A DNA stretch of 6,278 nt from an uncultured Oribacterium sp. (GTDB lineage: Bacteria > Bacillota > Clostridia > Lachnospirales > Lachnospiraceae): positions 1-6,278 of the forward strand of contig CALHIC010000353.1 in assembly GCA_938030845.1 (NCBI GenBank), in the 5' to 3' direction. Below the pieces are notes generated by a model. The model had not been told where the DNA came from. It made no database searches and saw only the letters and a program-made list of their open reading frames with translations. Below are positions 1 to 6,278 of this stretch, in pieces (position 1 is the stretch's first letter; the number at the start of each line of letters is the position of its first letter). The position numbers and the translations under genes are program-made.

Positions 1-6
1 ATTTGC

Positions 7-2034
7 TTATACCTTTCGTTCCTCACTACAGGTAAAGTAAAAGATCTGACGGCTCTCAGCCAGCTCCTCCAATAGGGCTCTGGCTCTGGCTCCATTTTTC
101 TCATCCAAATGACTAAAGGGATCATCCAGTAATAAGAAGGCTTTCTCCTCTTGGAACATGGCATCAAAGATGGCCAGCTTTTGACAGAAACGACAAAGAT
201 CCTGCAAGCCCTCACTTAGATAGCCCTGCTCCCGACTTAATCCCCTGTCCACAAAGCTAAGCTCCAGGTCCTCACTCATCTGGAATTGCAAAGGCTCCGT
301 ACTGATACTATGAAAATACTTTTGGAAAGCTTCCAAAATAGGCTCCTTATATTGCAGAGCAAAACGCTCCTTGGCCATTTCCAGATAAGTTTTGGTCTTT
401 TGCAAAAGATTGTAGCGCTTTTCCAATGCCTCTCGCTCTTCTTTTTTCTGTGCCAAAAGTCTTTCCTGCTCTTCCAGGAAATCCAAATCCCGAACCTTCG
501 CTTCTCTTTCCGCCCGTTTCCTCCGTATCTCTTCCCTGCTTTCTTCCTCCTCTTTCCGGAAAGCTTCCAGCTTTCTCCTACTCTCCTCTAAGGAAGGGCC
601 TTCCTCCCATTCCTTCTGTTTCTCTTCCAATAAAGAAAAGGCCTGCTCTCCTCCTTCCTCTTCCACGAAGCGAAGGAACGCTTCTTTTCGACCTGCTGCT
701 TCCATTTCTAAATCCTGCATATCTTCCAGCTTATGAAAACGGGAAAGAAGCTCTTCCAAGGAAGCAAAGCGGATTGCCTGTTGCTTTCTTTGTCTGGCCT
801 CTTCCTCTTCCTGCTTTTCTTTCCATGTCCGCTTTTTCTGTTCTCCGCTCCACCACAGGAAGAAGCAAAGACTAAGGGAAAGAATCCCTAGTAATAGGAA
901 TAGGGCTGATGGAAGTCCCAAGGGCATACCGAAAAGCTTTCCGAAGAAAAGAAGAACAAAGAGCAGTCCCAGTCCTGCCAAAGCGAAAAGCACTGCCGGA
1001 GAAGTACCGGACAGCTCCCTTTCTTTTCCAGCCTCTGCACCGGCATTCTCCCAGCCGATTTTTTCTACACCGACTTCCGATACTTTTTCGATTTCCTTCT
1101 TTATAGAACGAATCTGTTCCTGAAGGGACTGCATTTCCTCCTTCCAAAGGAGTGCTTTCTTCTCCTCCGGAATCTCGGAAAAACGCTCCTGATAGTACCA
1201 CTTTAAAGCATTTTCATAACGATACTCCGCCTTTTCCCATTCTTCCTTCTTCTGGGCATAGGACATCCACTTCCCCAAAGAATCCTTTTCCGAAATCCTT
1301 TGGCTAAGCTCCTCCTCCAGAGCCTTTCCCTCTTCCTTCCGCTTAGCTTCCTTTTCTGTAAGAGCAAGCACTTCCTTCTCTATAGAAAGAACTGCATTTT
1401 CCAAAGCCTCCTTGCCGTAAAGACCGGAGGACAATTCCTCCTCCTGCATCTTTAATTTGAAAATGTTTCCGGTGCGACGGTTAGGGGAAAGAGCATTAAT
1501 GCCATCCTTGAGAATCGTCTGCACCTGCTGGAACTTCTTCATATCCTCCTGATCCTCCGCCACATTGCCAAGCTTGGCATGCATACGGGAGTTCATGGAA
1601 AAATGAAGATCCTCGTGACTGATCATACAAACTCTTTGAAAAGACTCTGCATCCAAAGAAAAAAGCTCTTCGCCTATATTTTCGGAATAATCCTTGGATT
1701 CCTTCCCGCTGTCCTCATCAAAAAGTCGGAAGCTGTCCTCAGACTTCTTTAGACCGAAGCTTCTTTCCAGACGATAGCGCTTCTCTCCGATACGGAAAAT
1801 AATCCGGCCGCCAAAGGATGCTCCCTGAAAGGGCATATAGTGCTTACGCTCATTTTCCTCCAAGTCCTGTTTTCTATCTCCGGAAACCCCATAGAACATC
1901 AGCTTAAAGAAGTAGATAAAGCTGGTTTTTCCATAACCGTTGTCCCAGAGGAAACTGTTCTTCCCGGGAGAAAAGGAAAAATCCGCATCCTTCCATTTTC
2001 CGAATTGGGCAATGTGGCATGCTTCTATAATCAT
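7..2034 (-). CDS. SbcC/YhaN-like AAA ATPase with central membrane-anchor pair
   Basis: This is a Rad50/SbcC-type ABC-class ATPase, the expected partner of the upstream nuclease. In this family ATP-driven dimerisation of the head domains gates the nuclease. The N-terminal half-head has a P-loop at residues 30-38, WDNGYGKTS (K36, T37), where the usual first glycine is Trp30. The C-terminal half-head has the signature LSEG (606-609), Walker B ending in DD (637-638, in LLLDDPF) and a D-loop SHLD (641-644). Between them, Glu/Lys/Arg-rich coiled coil fills about 180-330 and 400-560. At its centre lie two predicted transmembrane helices (about 348-366 and 374-395), where classical SbcC/Rad50 has a CxxC zinc hook. 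At 675 residues it is well short of SbcC and of Bacillus YhaN. The segment ENERKHYMPFQGASFGG and the DYSENIGEEL stretch recall a clostridial family of such ATPases. The gene is complete, ending 6 bp inside the window, so any terminator lies outside. DNA repair is inferred, not shown. Confidence 0.85.
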   Translation of the reverse strand: MIIEACHIAQFGKWKDADFSFSPGKNSFLWDNGYGKTSFIYFFKLMFYGVSGDRKQDLEENERKHYMPFQGASFGGRIIFRIGEKRYRLERSFGLKKSEDSFRLFDEDSGKESKDYSENIGEELFSLDAESFQRVCMISHEDLHFSMNSRMHAKLGNVAEDQEDMKKFQQVQTILKDGINALSPNRRTGNIFKLKMQEEELSSGLYGKEALENAVLSIEKEVLALTEKEAKRKEEGKALEEELSQRISEKDSLGKWMSYAQKKEEWEKAEYRYENALKWYYQERFSEIPEEKKALLWKEEMQSLQEQIRSIKKEIEKVSEVGVEKIGWENAGAEAGKERELSGTSPAVLFALAGLGLLFVLLFFGKLFGMPLGLPSALFLLLGILSLSLCFFLWWSGEQKKRTWKEKQEEEEARQRKQQAIRFASLEELLSRFHKLEDMQDLEMEAAGRKEAFLRFVEEEGGEQAFSLLEEKQKEWEEGPSLEESRRKLEAFRKEEEESREEIRRKRAEREAKVRDLDFLEEQERLLAQKKEEREALEKRYNLLQKTKTYLEMAKERFALQYKEPILEAFQKYFHSISTEPLQFQMSEDLELSFVDRGLSREQGYLSEGLQDLCRFCQKLAIFDAMFQEEKAFLLLDDPFSHLDEKNGARARALLEELAESRQIFYFTCSEERKV

Positions 2035-3254
2035 AGTTCTCCTCCCTGCAAAAGCCCCATTCCTAAGGCAATGATTTCTTCCTGCTCTTCCTTGGAAAGA
2101 TTATCCGCAGCGGCCAACACCCGCAGGAATTCTCCCTTCAGGCTCTTTTCCTTCATGGCTTCTTCCCGATTCCAGCTAAGCTCGCACTCATCCTGTATTT
2201 CCAGGAAAAATACGCTGTCCTGAATCTGTAATTGCAGGTAACGAAGATTTCTTTCCTGCTCCAAGCCCTTCTTTCCCTTTAAAATAATGCGAAGGCTGTC
2301 TTCTTTGGAAATGCTTGCTTTTTCCATTTCCTCTTCTATCTTTTTCAGGCAGGCTAAAGTGCCCTCATCTTCCAAAAGCTCAATCTCCAAAATCCGGAAC
2401 TCCCCTTGCTTAACGGGAATAAATTCCTTGTGAATTTCCTTCTTCTCTTCTTCGACCTTCAGATACAGAAATCCCCTTTCTCCTTCCTCATCGAAGCCTC
2501 TTCCTTGCAGGCAACCGGGATAAGCCCAAAGAGCCCCATTATTTAACTTCCCTTCGCCCCCCTTATGGATATGACCAAGGGCAATATAAGATAGGGGAAG
2601 CTTTTCCAGATTTTTCAGGAAAATGCCTTCCTCCACCTGCAAGCTATCCCCCTTGGGTGTTCCCTGATACAGAGCACCATGAAGCAGGAGGATATTGCAG
2701 TCCTCTTCTTTCAGCTTTAGGAACTTGGATTCTTCCTCCGACTCGGTTTCGCTTTTACTTAGCGCTTCCGATCCATGTACGGTTTCCTGTTCTACGCCTT
2801 GTTCAGCAGCTTGTCCGGCTCCCTGTGTAGCCCCTTCATTTTCTCCAAAGGAAATATCCTTGGTGCCGTATTCCACCCCTGCCAAAAGTAATCTGTCGTT
2901 TAAACGGTATTTCTTCCCTCTTTCCGAAAAAAGAAAGAGATTTTTCGGCAGATTTTCCTGATAGCGGAAGGTATTTTCCGTGTCATGGTTTCCTCTTAAA
3001 TAGAAGAAAGAAATCTCCGGATGCTCCGCAATAGTGGATAGAAAGAAGTCCATGGTTCCATGAGAAACCACCGGACTGTCAAAAAGGTCACCGGCAATCA
3101 ATATTCCCTGCACCTTTTTCTCCACAGCAAAGGACAGTAGCTCCTTCCAAGCCATGAGCTGCTTTTGTCTCCTATTTTCCGCCTCTTCCTTGGTAAAGCG
3201 GGAGCGAAATGCACTGTCCAAATGCAAATCTGCGGTATGAATGAGTTTAACCAT
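2031..3254 (-). CDS. SbcD/YhaO-type DNA repair metallophosphoesterase
   Basis: This is a calcineurin-like phosphoesterase of the Mre11/SbcD group, expected to act as a Mn2+-dependent DNA nuclease with the adjacent ATPase. All metal-binding motifs are visible: DLH (D9, H11), GDLFD (55-59, D56), GNHD (88-91, N89-H90-D91), LLLHG (189-193, H192) and GHIH (227-230, H228, H230). An accessory capping domain would follow from about residue 260 to 407. The 407 residues match the YhaO-like branch. Residues 137-177 form a Gln/Glu/Gly/Ser-rich, acidic insert between core strands; it breaks no motif and probably loops out. The ATG at 3254 gives the family N terminus MVKLIHTADLHLD and has AGAAGGAA at 3263-3270. 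The stop overlaps the ATPase start by 4 bp, so the two products are likely made in balance. The general fold is certain. The exact substrate (SbcCD-like hairpin or end processing) is inferred from the family. Confidence 0.9.
   Translation of the reverse strand: MVKLIHTADLHLDSAFRSRFTKEEAENRRQKQLMAWKELLSFAVEKKVQGILIAGDLFDSPVVSHGTMDFFLSTIAEHPEISFFYLRGNHDTENTFRYQENLPKNLFLFSERGKKYRLNDRLLLAGVEYGTKDISFGENEGATQGAGQAAEQGVEQETVHGSEALSKSETESEEESKFLKLKEEDCNILLLHGALYQGTPKGDSLQVEEGIFLKNLEKLPLSYIALGHIHKGGEGKLNNGALWAYPGCLQGRGFDEEGERGFLYLKVEEEKKEIHKEFIPVKQGEFRILEIELLEDEGTLACLKKIEEEMEKASISKEDSLRIILKGKKGLEQERNLRYLQLQIQDSVFFLEIQDECELSWNREEAMKEKSLKGEFLRVLAAADNLSKEEQEEIIALGMGLLQGGEL
2039..2047 (-). promoter_or_regulatory. 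Strong ribosome binding site at the ATGA overlap
   Basis: AGGGAGGAG lies 4 nt upstream of the ATPase ATG (2034) and inside the last codons of the nuclease gene. The ATGA at 2034-2031 merges the ATPase start with the nuclease stop (TGA). This strong site and the overlap together indicate translational coupling of the pair. Confidence 0.8.
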
Positions 3255-3286
3255 AGGGGGAATTCCTTCTTTCTTGATTTCTTACT

Positions 3287-3315
3287 ATTATAACATCTCA
3301 ATGGAGCGCTCCAAA
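3287..3315 (-). promoter_or_regulatory. Candidate internal promoter for the nuclease-ATPase pair
   Basis: On the minus strand, TGTTATAAT (3295-3287) is a perfect extended -10 element (TGn plus TATAAT). It overlaps the last codons and stop of hydF. The -35 region is weak: TTTGGA (3315-3310) at 17-bp spacing or TTGGAG (3314-3309) at 16 bp, each matching 3 of 6 consensus bases. Predicted transcription would begin near 3280, leaving a leader of about 26 nt that includes the AGAAGGAA ribosome binding site (3270-3263). It would let the downstream pair be expressed without hydF. Confidence 0.45.
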
Positions 3316-4562
3316 ATGCCTGTCATCTTTGCCATAGCCAGTCCGTAATTACAAATGGGAATCTTCTTTCGAAGAAAGTCCTGATAACGACTCTCCACTT
3401 CTTTTTCACTAAGCATGCAGGCTCCGCAGTGAATCATCATCTTCACCCGCTTCTGTTCCTCCTCCGGCAAAAATCCCTTTCCCTCCGAGTACACGAACTG
3501 AAGCTTCTTTCCGGTATATTTTTCCAGCATCCGTGGAAGCTTTACCGTTCCGATGTCTCCGCATTGCCTATGATGACTACAGCCCTCAGCAATGTAAACC
3601 CTATCTCCATCCTCCAAGGTGGAAAGCACAGCACAACCCTCCAAGGCATAACTTAGAAATCCCTTGTATCTTGCCATCAGAATGGAAAAGGAGGTCAATG
3701 GCATAGTCTTAGGAAGAATTTGATTCACCTTGGAAAATGCCTGAGAGTCCGTAACCACCAGCTTGATTTTATCTCCCAAAGTTTCCAGAATCTTCGGAAG
3801 CTCCTCCACCTGGCAGACCAGGGGAATTCCATTATAATCTAAAATGTCTCGAATCGCCATTTGTTGCGGTAAAATCAGTCTTCCTTTCGGAGCGGATTCA
3901 TCAATGGGCGTCACCAGTACCACAAAATCTCCCGGCTCCACCAGACCGTGAAAGAGCCGCTTTTTCTCTTCCTGAAGGCTTGCTAAGGGAGCAAAGGCAT
4001 TTTTTACTGCTTCTACCCCCTCCTTGGTTTCGGAAGACACTAAAAATATCCCCTGAAAGGGCAGATCCTTTTTCCGAGAAATCCGGTCCTCTATCCACTC
4101 CTCTATCCGCCCTCTTTCTTCGGAAGAAAGTTTATCCGCCTGGCTTAATAAGAGGAATGCAGGAATTTTATTTTCCTGAAAAAGTCTAAGGTAGGAGGCC
4201 TCTTTCTCCGGCAAGAAAAGGACTTCACCCTGCTCCTCTTTCCTTGCAGACAAAAAGTCCTTGGCAGGAAGAAATAAGAGAGCAATATCCGTTTCCCGAA
4301 GCACTTCTTTGGTTCTTTCCACCCTCATGCTACCCATCTCCCCCTCATCATCAAAGCCCGGAGTGTCAATCAAGAGTACCGGTCCCAAGGGCAAAATCTC
4401 CATGGATTTCCGCACCGGATCTGTCGTGGTTCCTAAGATTTCCGAAGTAAGAGACAATTTCTGTCCTGCAATGGCATTAAAAAAACTGGATTTTCCCGCA
4501 TTTCTCCTCCCGAAAAATGCGATATGAATCCGCTCCCCCTGAGGGGTGTCCTGTAGACTCAT
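3288..4562 (-). CDS. hydF: HydF, [FeFe]-hydrogenase maturation GTPase and scaffold
   Basis: HydF carries the 2Fe precursor of the H-cluster and transfers it to apo-HydA; GTP binding tunes its contacts with the partners HydE and HydG. The 424-residue protein opens with a TrmE/Era-like GTPase domain. It has P-loop GRRNAGKSS (18-26, with N21 as expected for K+-stimulated GTPases), switch I GTTTDPV (44-50) and G3 DTPGFDD (66-72). The G4 position reads SQAD (140-143) instead of NKxD, and a G5-like VSSETKEG follows. The C-terminal iron-sulfur domain has CxH (C328, H330) and HCxxC (H378, C379, C382), separated by 47 residues, which is the diagnostic HydF pattern. The length is slightly above the roughly 400 residues usual for the family, partly from extra residues at about 101-130. 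The ATG at 4562 is supported by AGGAG at 4569-4573, 6 nt upstream. hydG lies 193 bp upstream and the nuclease gene 33 bp downstream. No clear promoter is visible in its leader. Confidence 0.97.
   Translation of the reverse strand: MSLQDTPQGERIHIAFFGRRNAGKSSFFNAIAGQKLSLTSEILGTTTDPVRKSMEILPLGPVLLIDTPGFDDEGEMGSMRVERTKEVLRETDIALLFLPAKDFLSARKEEQGEVLFLPEKEASYLRLFQENKIPAFLLLSQADKLSSEERGRIEEWIEDRISRKKDLPFQGIFLVSSETKEGVEAVKNAFAPLASLQEEKKRLFHGLVEPGDFVVLVTPIDESAPKGRLILPQQMAIRDILDYNGIPLVCQVEELPKILETLGDKIKLVVTDSQAFSKVNQILPKTMPLTSFSILMARYKGFLSYALEGCAVLSTLEDGDRVYIAEGCSHHRQCGDIGTVKLPRMLEKYTGKKLQFVYSEGKGFLPEEEQKRVKMMIHCGACMLSEKEVESRYQDFLRKKIPICNYGLAMAKMTGILERSIEML
3302..3313. repeat. 12-bp perfect palindrome over the candidate -35 region
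   Basis: TGGAGCGCTCCA is a perfect palindrome in the last codons of hydF, 9 bp upstream of the TATAAT element and overlapping the expected -35 position. This placement suits a repressor operator. It is also coding sequence (Glu-Arg-Ser), so chance is a real alternative. It does not resemble the Gram-positive LexA box. Confidence 0.3.
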
Positions 4563-4588
4563 CTTTTTCTCCTGTTATAAAAAGTCTT

Positions 4589-4598
4589 GGCTATAGCC
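4589..4598. repeat. 10-bp perfect palindrome in the hydF leader
   Basis: GGCTATAGCC is a perfect palindrome located 27 nt upstream of the hydF start. Its half CTATAGCC recurs at 4738-4745, just past the end of hydG. It could be an operator or an RNA stem, or a chance occurrence. No convincing -35/-10 pair was found next to it, so no function is assigned. Confidence 0.25.
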
Positions 4599-4635
4599 CT
4601 ACGCGCTGAAGGAACTTCCTCTACGTACAGACTGT

Positions 4636-4715
4636 AAAAAATCAAAAAAATTTTCTAATCAATAAAGGTCTGAAGTTGGGGCACGTTCAGACTTCCCTGC
4701 ATTCAGACCTTTATT
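4636..4715 (-). terminator. Probable terminator or attenuator hairpin between hydG and hydF
   Basis: A perfect 14-bp inverted repeat, AATAAAGGTCTGAA (4661-4674) and TTCAGACCTTTATT (4702-4715), encloses a 27-nt loop. In the minus-strand transcript the 3' arm is itself U-rich. It is followed after 10 nt by T7 (4650-4644) and, 2 nt later, T6 (4641-4636). The stem starts about 40 nt past the hydG stop, a usual place for a rho-independent terminator, but the long T-tracts are further from the stem than normal. The A-rich and T-rich arm ends would also suit plus-strand transcripts. A third copy of the core (TTCAGAC, 4686-4692) lies in the loop and can pair with 4668-4674 to form a smaller competing hairpin, so a leader attenuator for hydF is the alternative reading. 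Confidence 0.55.
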
Positions 4716-4755
4716 GCCGAAGCTACTCCTAAATTATCTATAGCCTGTAATTTCT

Positions 4756-6204
4756 TTAGAAATAAAAGTCCCTCTTATTGGACTCGTAAATATTACTGAT
4801 GTGATCCTTGGCAATGTTCCGTCGTTTTTCATTGGGGATGGTAAGAAGCTCTTTCTCGATTAAGTCTTCTCCGCACTTCTTGGTACCCTCACTGGCATAG
4901 TCGGTGAGGAACTCCGCCAAGGTCATAAGCGCATTGGGATGACAACAGTTTTGAATCTGTCCGGATTTACACAACGCCATAAAGCGATCTCCGGTTCTTC
5001 CCTCCCGATAGCAGGCGGTACAGAAGGAAGGCAAATACCCAAGATCCATCAACCATTTTACCACCTCATCCAGGCTTCTCTGGTCGGAAACATCGAACTG
5101 CTCCGTATCATGGGGACGCTCCTCCTCGGAATAGCCTCCTACAGAGGTTCTGGATGCGCCGGAAATCTGAGAAATACCGATGGATAGAGCTCTCCCTCTA
5201 ACGGCTTCGGACTCTCTGGTGGAGATAATCATACCGGTATAGGGCACGGCAATCCGAATGCAGGCAATGATTTTCTCAAAAATCTCATCATCAATACCAT
5301 TGTCAAACTGGCTGGGATCAATATCGGAGGCTCTCTTCAGTCTGGGCACGGAAATGGTGTGGGGTCCTACACCGTGTACTGCTTCCAAATGCTCCGCATG
5401 CATCAGAAGTCCTGCAAACTCATAGCGATACTTGTCCAAACCGAAGAGTACGCCGATGCCTACGTCATCGATACCGCCCTCCATGGCTCTATCCATGGCT
5501 TCCGTATGATAACGATAGTCATGCTTCGGTCCGGTAGGGTGAAGCTGTTCATAGCTTTCCTTATGATAGGTTTCCTGGAACAGGATATAGGTACCGATAC
5601 CGGCTTCCTTAAGCTTACGATAATTTTCCACGGTGGTTGCCGCAATGTTTACATTGACACGGCGGATATCTCCATTTTTATGATGGATACTGTAAATGGT
5701 TTTAATACTCTCCAAAATATACTCAATGGGGTTATTAACGGGATCCTCTCCCGCCTCTAAAGCCAGACGCTTGTGCCCCATATCCTGAAGGGCAATTACC
5801 TCTTTACGAATCTCCTCCTGGCTAAGCTTTCTTCTGGCAATGTCCTTATTCTTCGCATGGTAAGGACAGTAAACACAACCGTTTACGCAATAATTGGAAA
5901 GGTATAAGGGTGCAAAAAGCACGATACGATTTCCGTAAAAGGCCAGCTTGATTTCTTCCGCAAGTTTAATCATTTTTTCATTCAAATCGGGAATTTCACA
6001 AGCCAAAAGGACAGAGGCTTCTCTATGATTCAGTCCTCCGCAATGTAAGCTTCCGTTTGGATTGTAAATGGGTTTTGCTTTTTCTAAGATCGATTCGATA
6101 TAGGCTCTGTCGTTCTTCTTTTCGTCTGCAAAACGAAGAGTCTCCAGAATTTCCTCATGGGAAATGAATTCTTCCGCTTTTAAAGATTTTGGATTGTAGT
6201 TCAT
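4756..6204 (-). CDS. hydG: HydG, [FeFe]-hydrogenase maturase (radical-SAM tyrosine lyase)
   Basis: HydG cleaves tyrosine with S-adenosylmethionine to give p-cresol and dehydroglycine. It converts the latter to the CO and CN- that become ligands of the H-cluster, delivered as an organometallic iron synthon; it is a cytoplasmic enzyme. The 482-residue product has the usual family length. It shows the radical-SAM CX3CX2C motif (C106, C110, C113), an AGEDPVNNP segment near 149-157, the strongly conserved QETYH and HPTGPKHDY stretches, an ISGASRTSVGGYSE segment near 347-360, and the HydG-specific C-terminal CX2CX22C motif (C395, C398, C421) that binds the auxiliary cluster. ThiH lacks this last arrangement, so HydG is the firm choice. 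A short stretch near residues 45-56 (NPNGSLHCGG) precedes the LNHREA helix and seems longer than in the homologues I recall. The ATG at 6204 is chosen because MNYNPKSLKAEEF matches the family N terminus and an AAGGGAG site sits 4 nt upstream. A GTG 19 codons earlier is possible but adds an atypical extension. hydF follows in the same direction. Confidence 0.97.
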   Translation of the reverse strand: MNYNPKSLKAEEFISHEEILETLRFADEKKNDRAYIESILEKAKPIYNPNGSLHCGGLNHREASVLLACEIPDLNEKMIKLAEEIKLAFYGNRIVLFAPLYLSNYCVNGCVYCPYHAKNKDIARRKLSQEEIRKEVIALQDMGHKRLALEAGEDPVNNPIEYILESIKTIYSIHHKNGDIRRVNVNIAATTVENYRKLKEAGIGTYILFQETYHKESYEQLHPTGPKHDYRYHTEAMDRAMEGGIDDVGIGVLFGLDKYRYEFAGLLMHAEHLEAVHGVGPHTISVPRLKRASDIDPSQFDNGIDDEIFEKIIACIRIAVPYTGMIISTRESEAVRGRALSIGISQISGASRTSVGGYSEEERPHDTEQFDVSDQRSLDEVVKWLMDLGYLPSFCTACYREGRTGDRFMALCKSGQIQNCCHPNALMTLAEFLTDYASEGTKKCGEDLIEKELLTIPNEKRRNIAKDHISNIYESNKRDFYF

Positions 6205-6208
6205 GATG

Positions 6209-6215
6209 CTCCCTT
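6209..6215 (-). promoter_or_regulatory. Ribosome binding site of hydG (decides the start)
   Basis: AAGGGAG lies 4 nt upstream of the ATG at 6204 on the minus strand. It supports this start over the in-frame GTG at 6261, which also has a purine-rich AGAGGA upstream but would add 19 residues not typical of HydG. Confidence 0.75.
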
Positions 6216-6278
6216 CTTTCGGTCCGAAGATCTTTTTGAATTTAATGAGGAAATCTACCACAATTCCTCTCTTTCCCT

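Noticed and set aside
184..195. CRFC (C614-C617) as a possible zinc hook
   Set aside because: It sits directly after the ABC signature in the C-terminal head, not at the apex of the coiled coil, so it cannot act as a Rad50-type hook.
426..875. 149-codon plus-strand open frame, rich in Pro, Leu, Phe and Ser
   Set aside because: Its composition is what the complement of a Glu/Lys-rich coiled-coil gene gives. It is a shadow of the ATPase gene.
872..1201. 109-codon minus-strand open frame in another frame of the ATPase gene
   Set aside because: It overlaps the coiled coil and membrane segments of a clearly intact gene, with no frameshift to explain its use.
3098..3301. 67-codon minus-strand open frame spanning the hydF-nuclease junction
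   Set aside because: It overlaps the conserved N terminus of the nuclease out of frame and has no family resemblance.
4574..4579. TATAAC as a -10 element for hydF
   Set aside because: It abuts the ribosome binding site, so transcription would start at or beyond that site. No matching -35 was seen.
5359..5760. 133-codon open frame on the plus strand
   Set aside because: It lies wholly antisense to conserved HydG coding sequence and has no recognisable family features.
6218..6228. TTCGG-T-CCGAA inverted repeat in the hydG leader
   Set aside because: Arms of 5 bp around a single base cannot form the full RNA hairpin, and a repeat this short is expected by chance. It is too weak to call an operator.
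6205..6261. N-terminal extension of hydG from a GTG at 6261 (19 extra residues)
   Set aside because: The added residues do not look like the HydG N terminus as I recall it, and the ATG at 6204 has a strong AAGGGAG site at 4 nt. The purine-rich stretch before the GTG keeps it a minor possibility.

Overview
The window holds four complete protein genes, all on the minus strand and read from the right end of the window to the left. The order of transcription is hydG, hydF, an SbcD/YhaO-type nuclease gene, and an SbcC/YhaN-type ATPase gene. Two of the genes encode [FeFe]-hydrogenase maturases, which points to a strictly anaerobic, hydrogen-producing fermenter. Moderate GC content, AGGAG-type ribosome binding sites and the protein sequences fit Clostridia, most likely Lachnospiraceae. 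I cannot name a genus from the sequence alone.

Layout. Positions 6205-6278 are the leader of hydG and contain a clear ribosome binding site. hydG (6204-4756) encodes the radical-SAM tyrosine lyase that makes the CO and CN ligands of the H-cluster. A 193-bp gap (4563-4755) follows, with a perfect 14-bp inverted repeat and downstream T-tracts. It is read here as a probable terminator, with an extra internal repeat copy that would allow an alternative hairpin. hydF (4562-3288) encodes the GTPase scaffold on which the H-cluster precursor is assembled. After a 33-bp gap comes a calcineurin-like metallophosphoesterase of the SbcD/Mre11 type (3254-2031). Its stop overlaps by 4 bp (ATGA) the start of an SbcC/Rad50-like ATPase (2034-7), which carries a pair of predicted membrane helices in the middle of its coiled coil. 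A good extended -10 element lies on the hydF stop codon, so the nuclease-ATPase pair may have its own promoter.

How the genes work together. HydG and HydF act in one pathway, maturation of the catalytic 2Fe subcluster of HydA. The third maturase, HydE, and the hydrogenase itself are not in the window. The two downstream genes form a translationally coupled nuclease/ATPase pair of the Mre11-Rad50 type, probably for DNA end processing or repair near the membrane. Their link to hydrogenase maturation is probably positional only. No RNA genes, mobile elements, CRISPR arrays or phage genes were seen. The window looks like chromosomal backbone. The points worth a second look are variant nucleotide-binding motifs in HydF and the ATPase, a low-complexity insert in the nuclease, and the structured hydG-hydF spacer.
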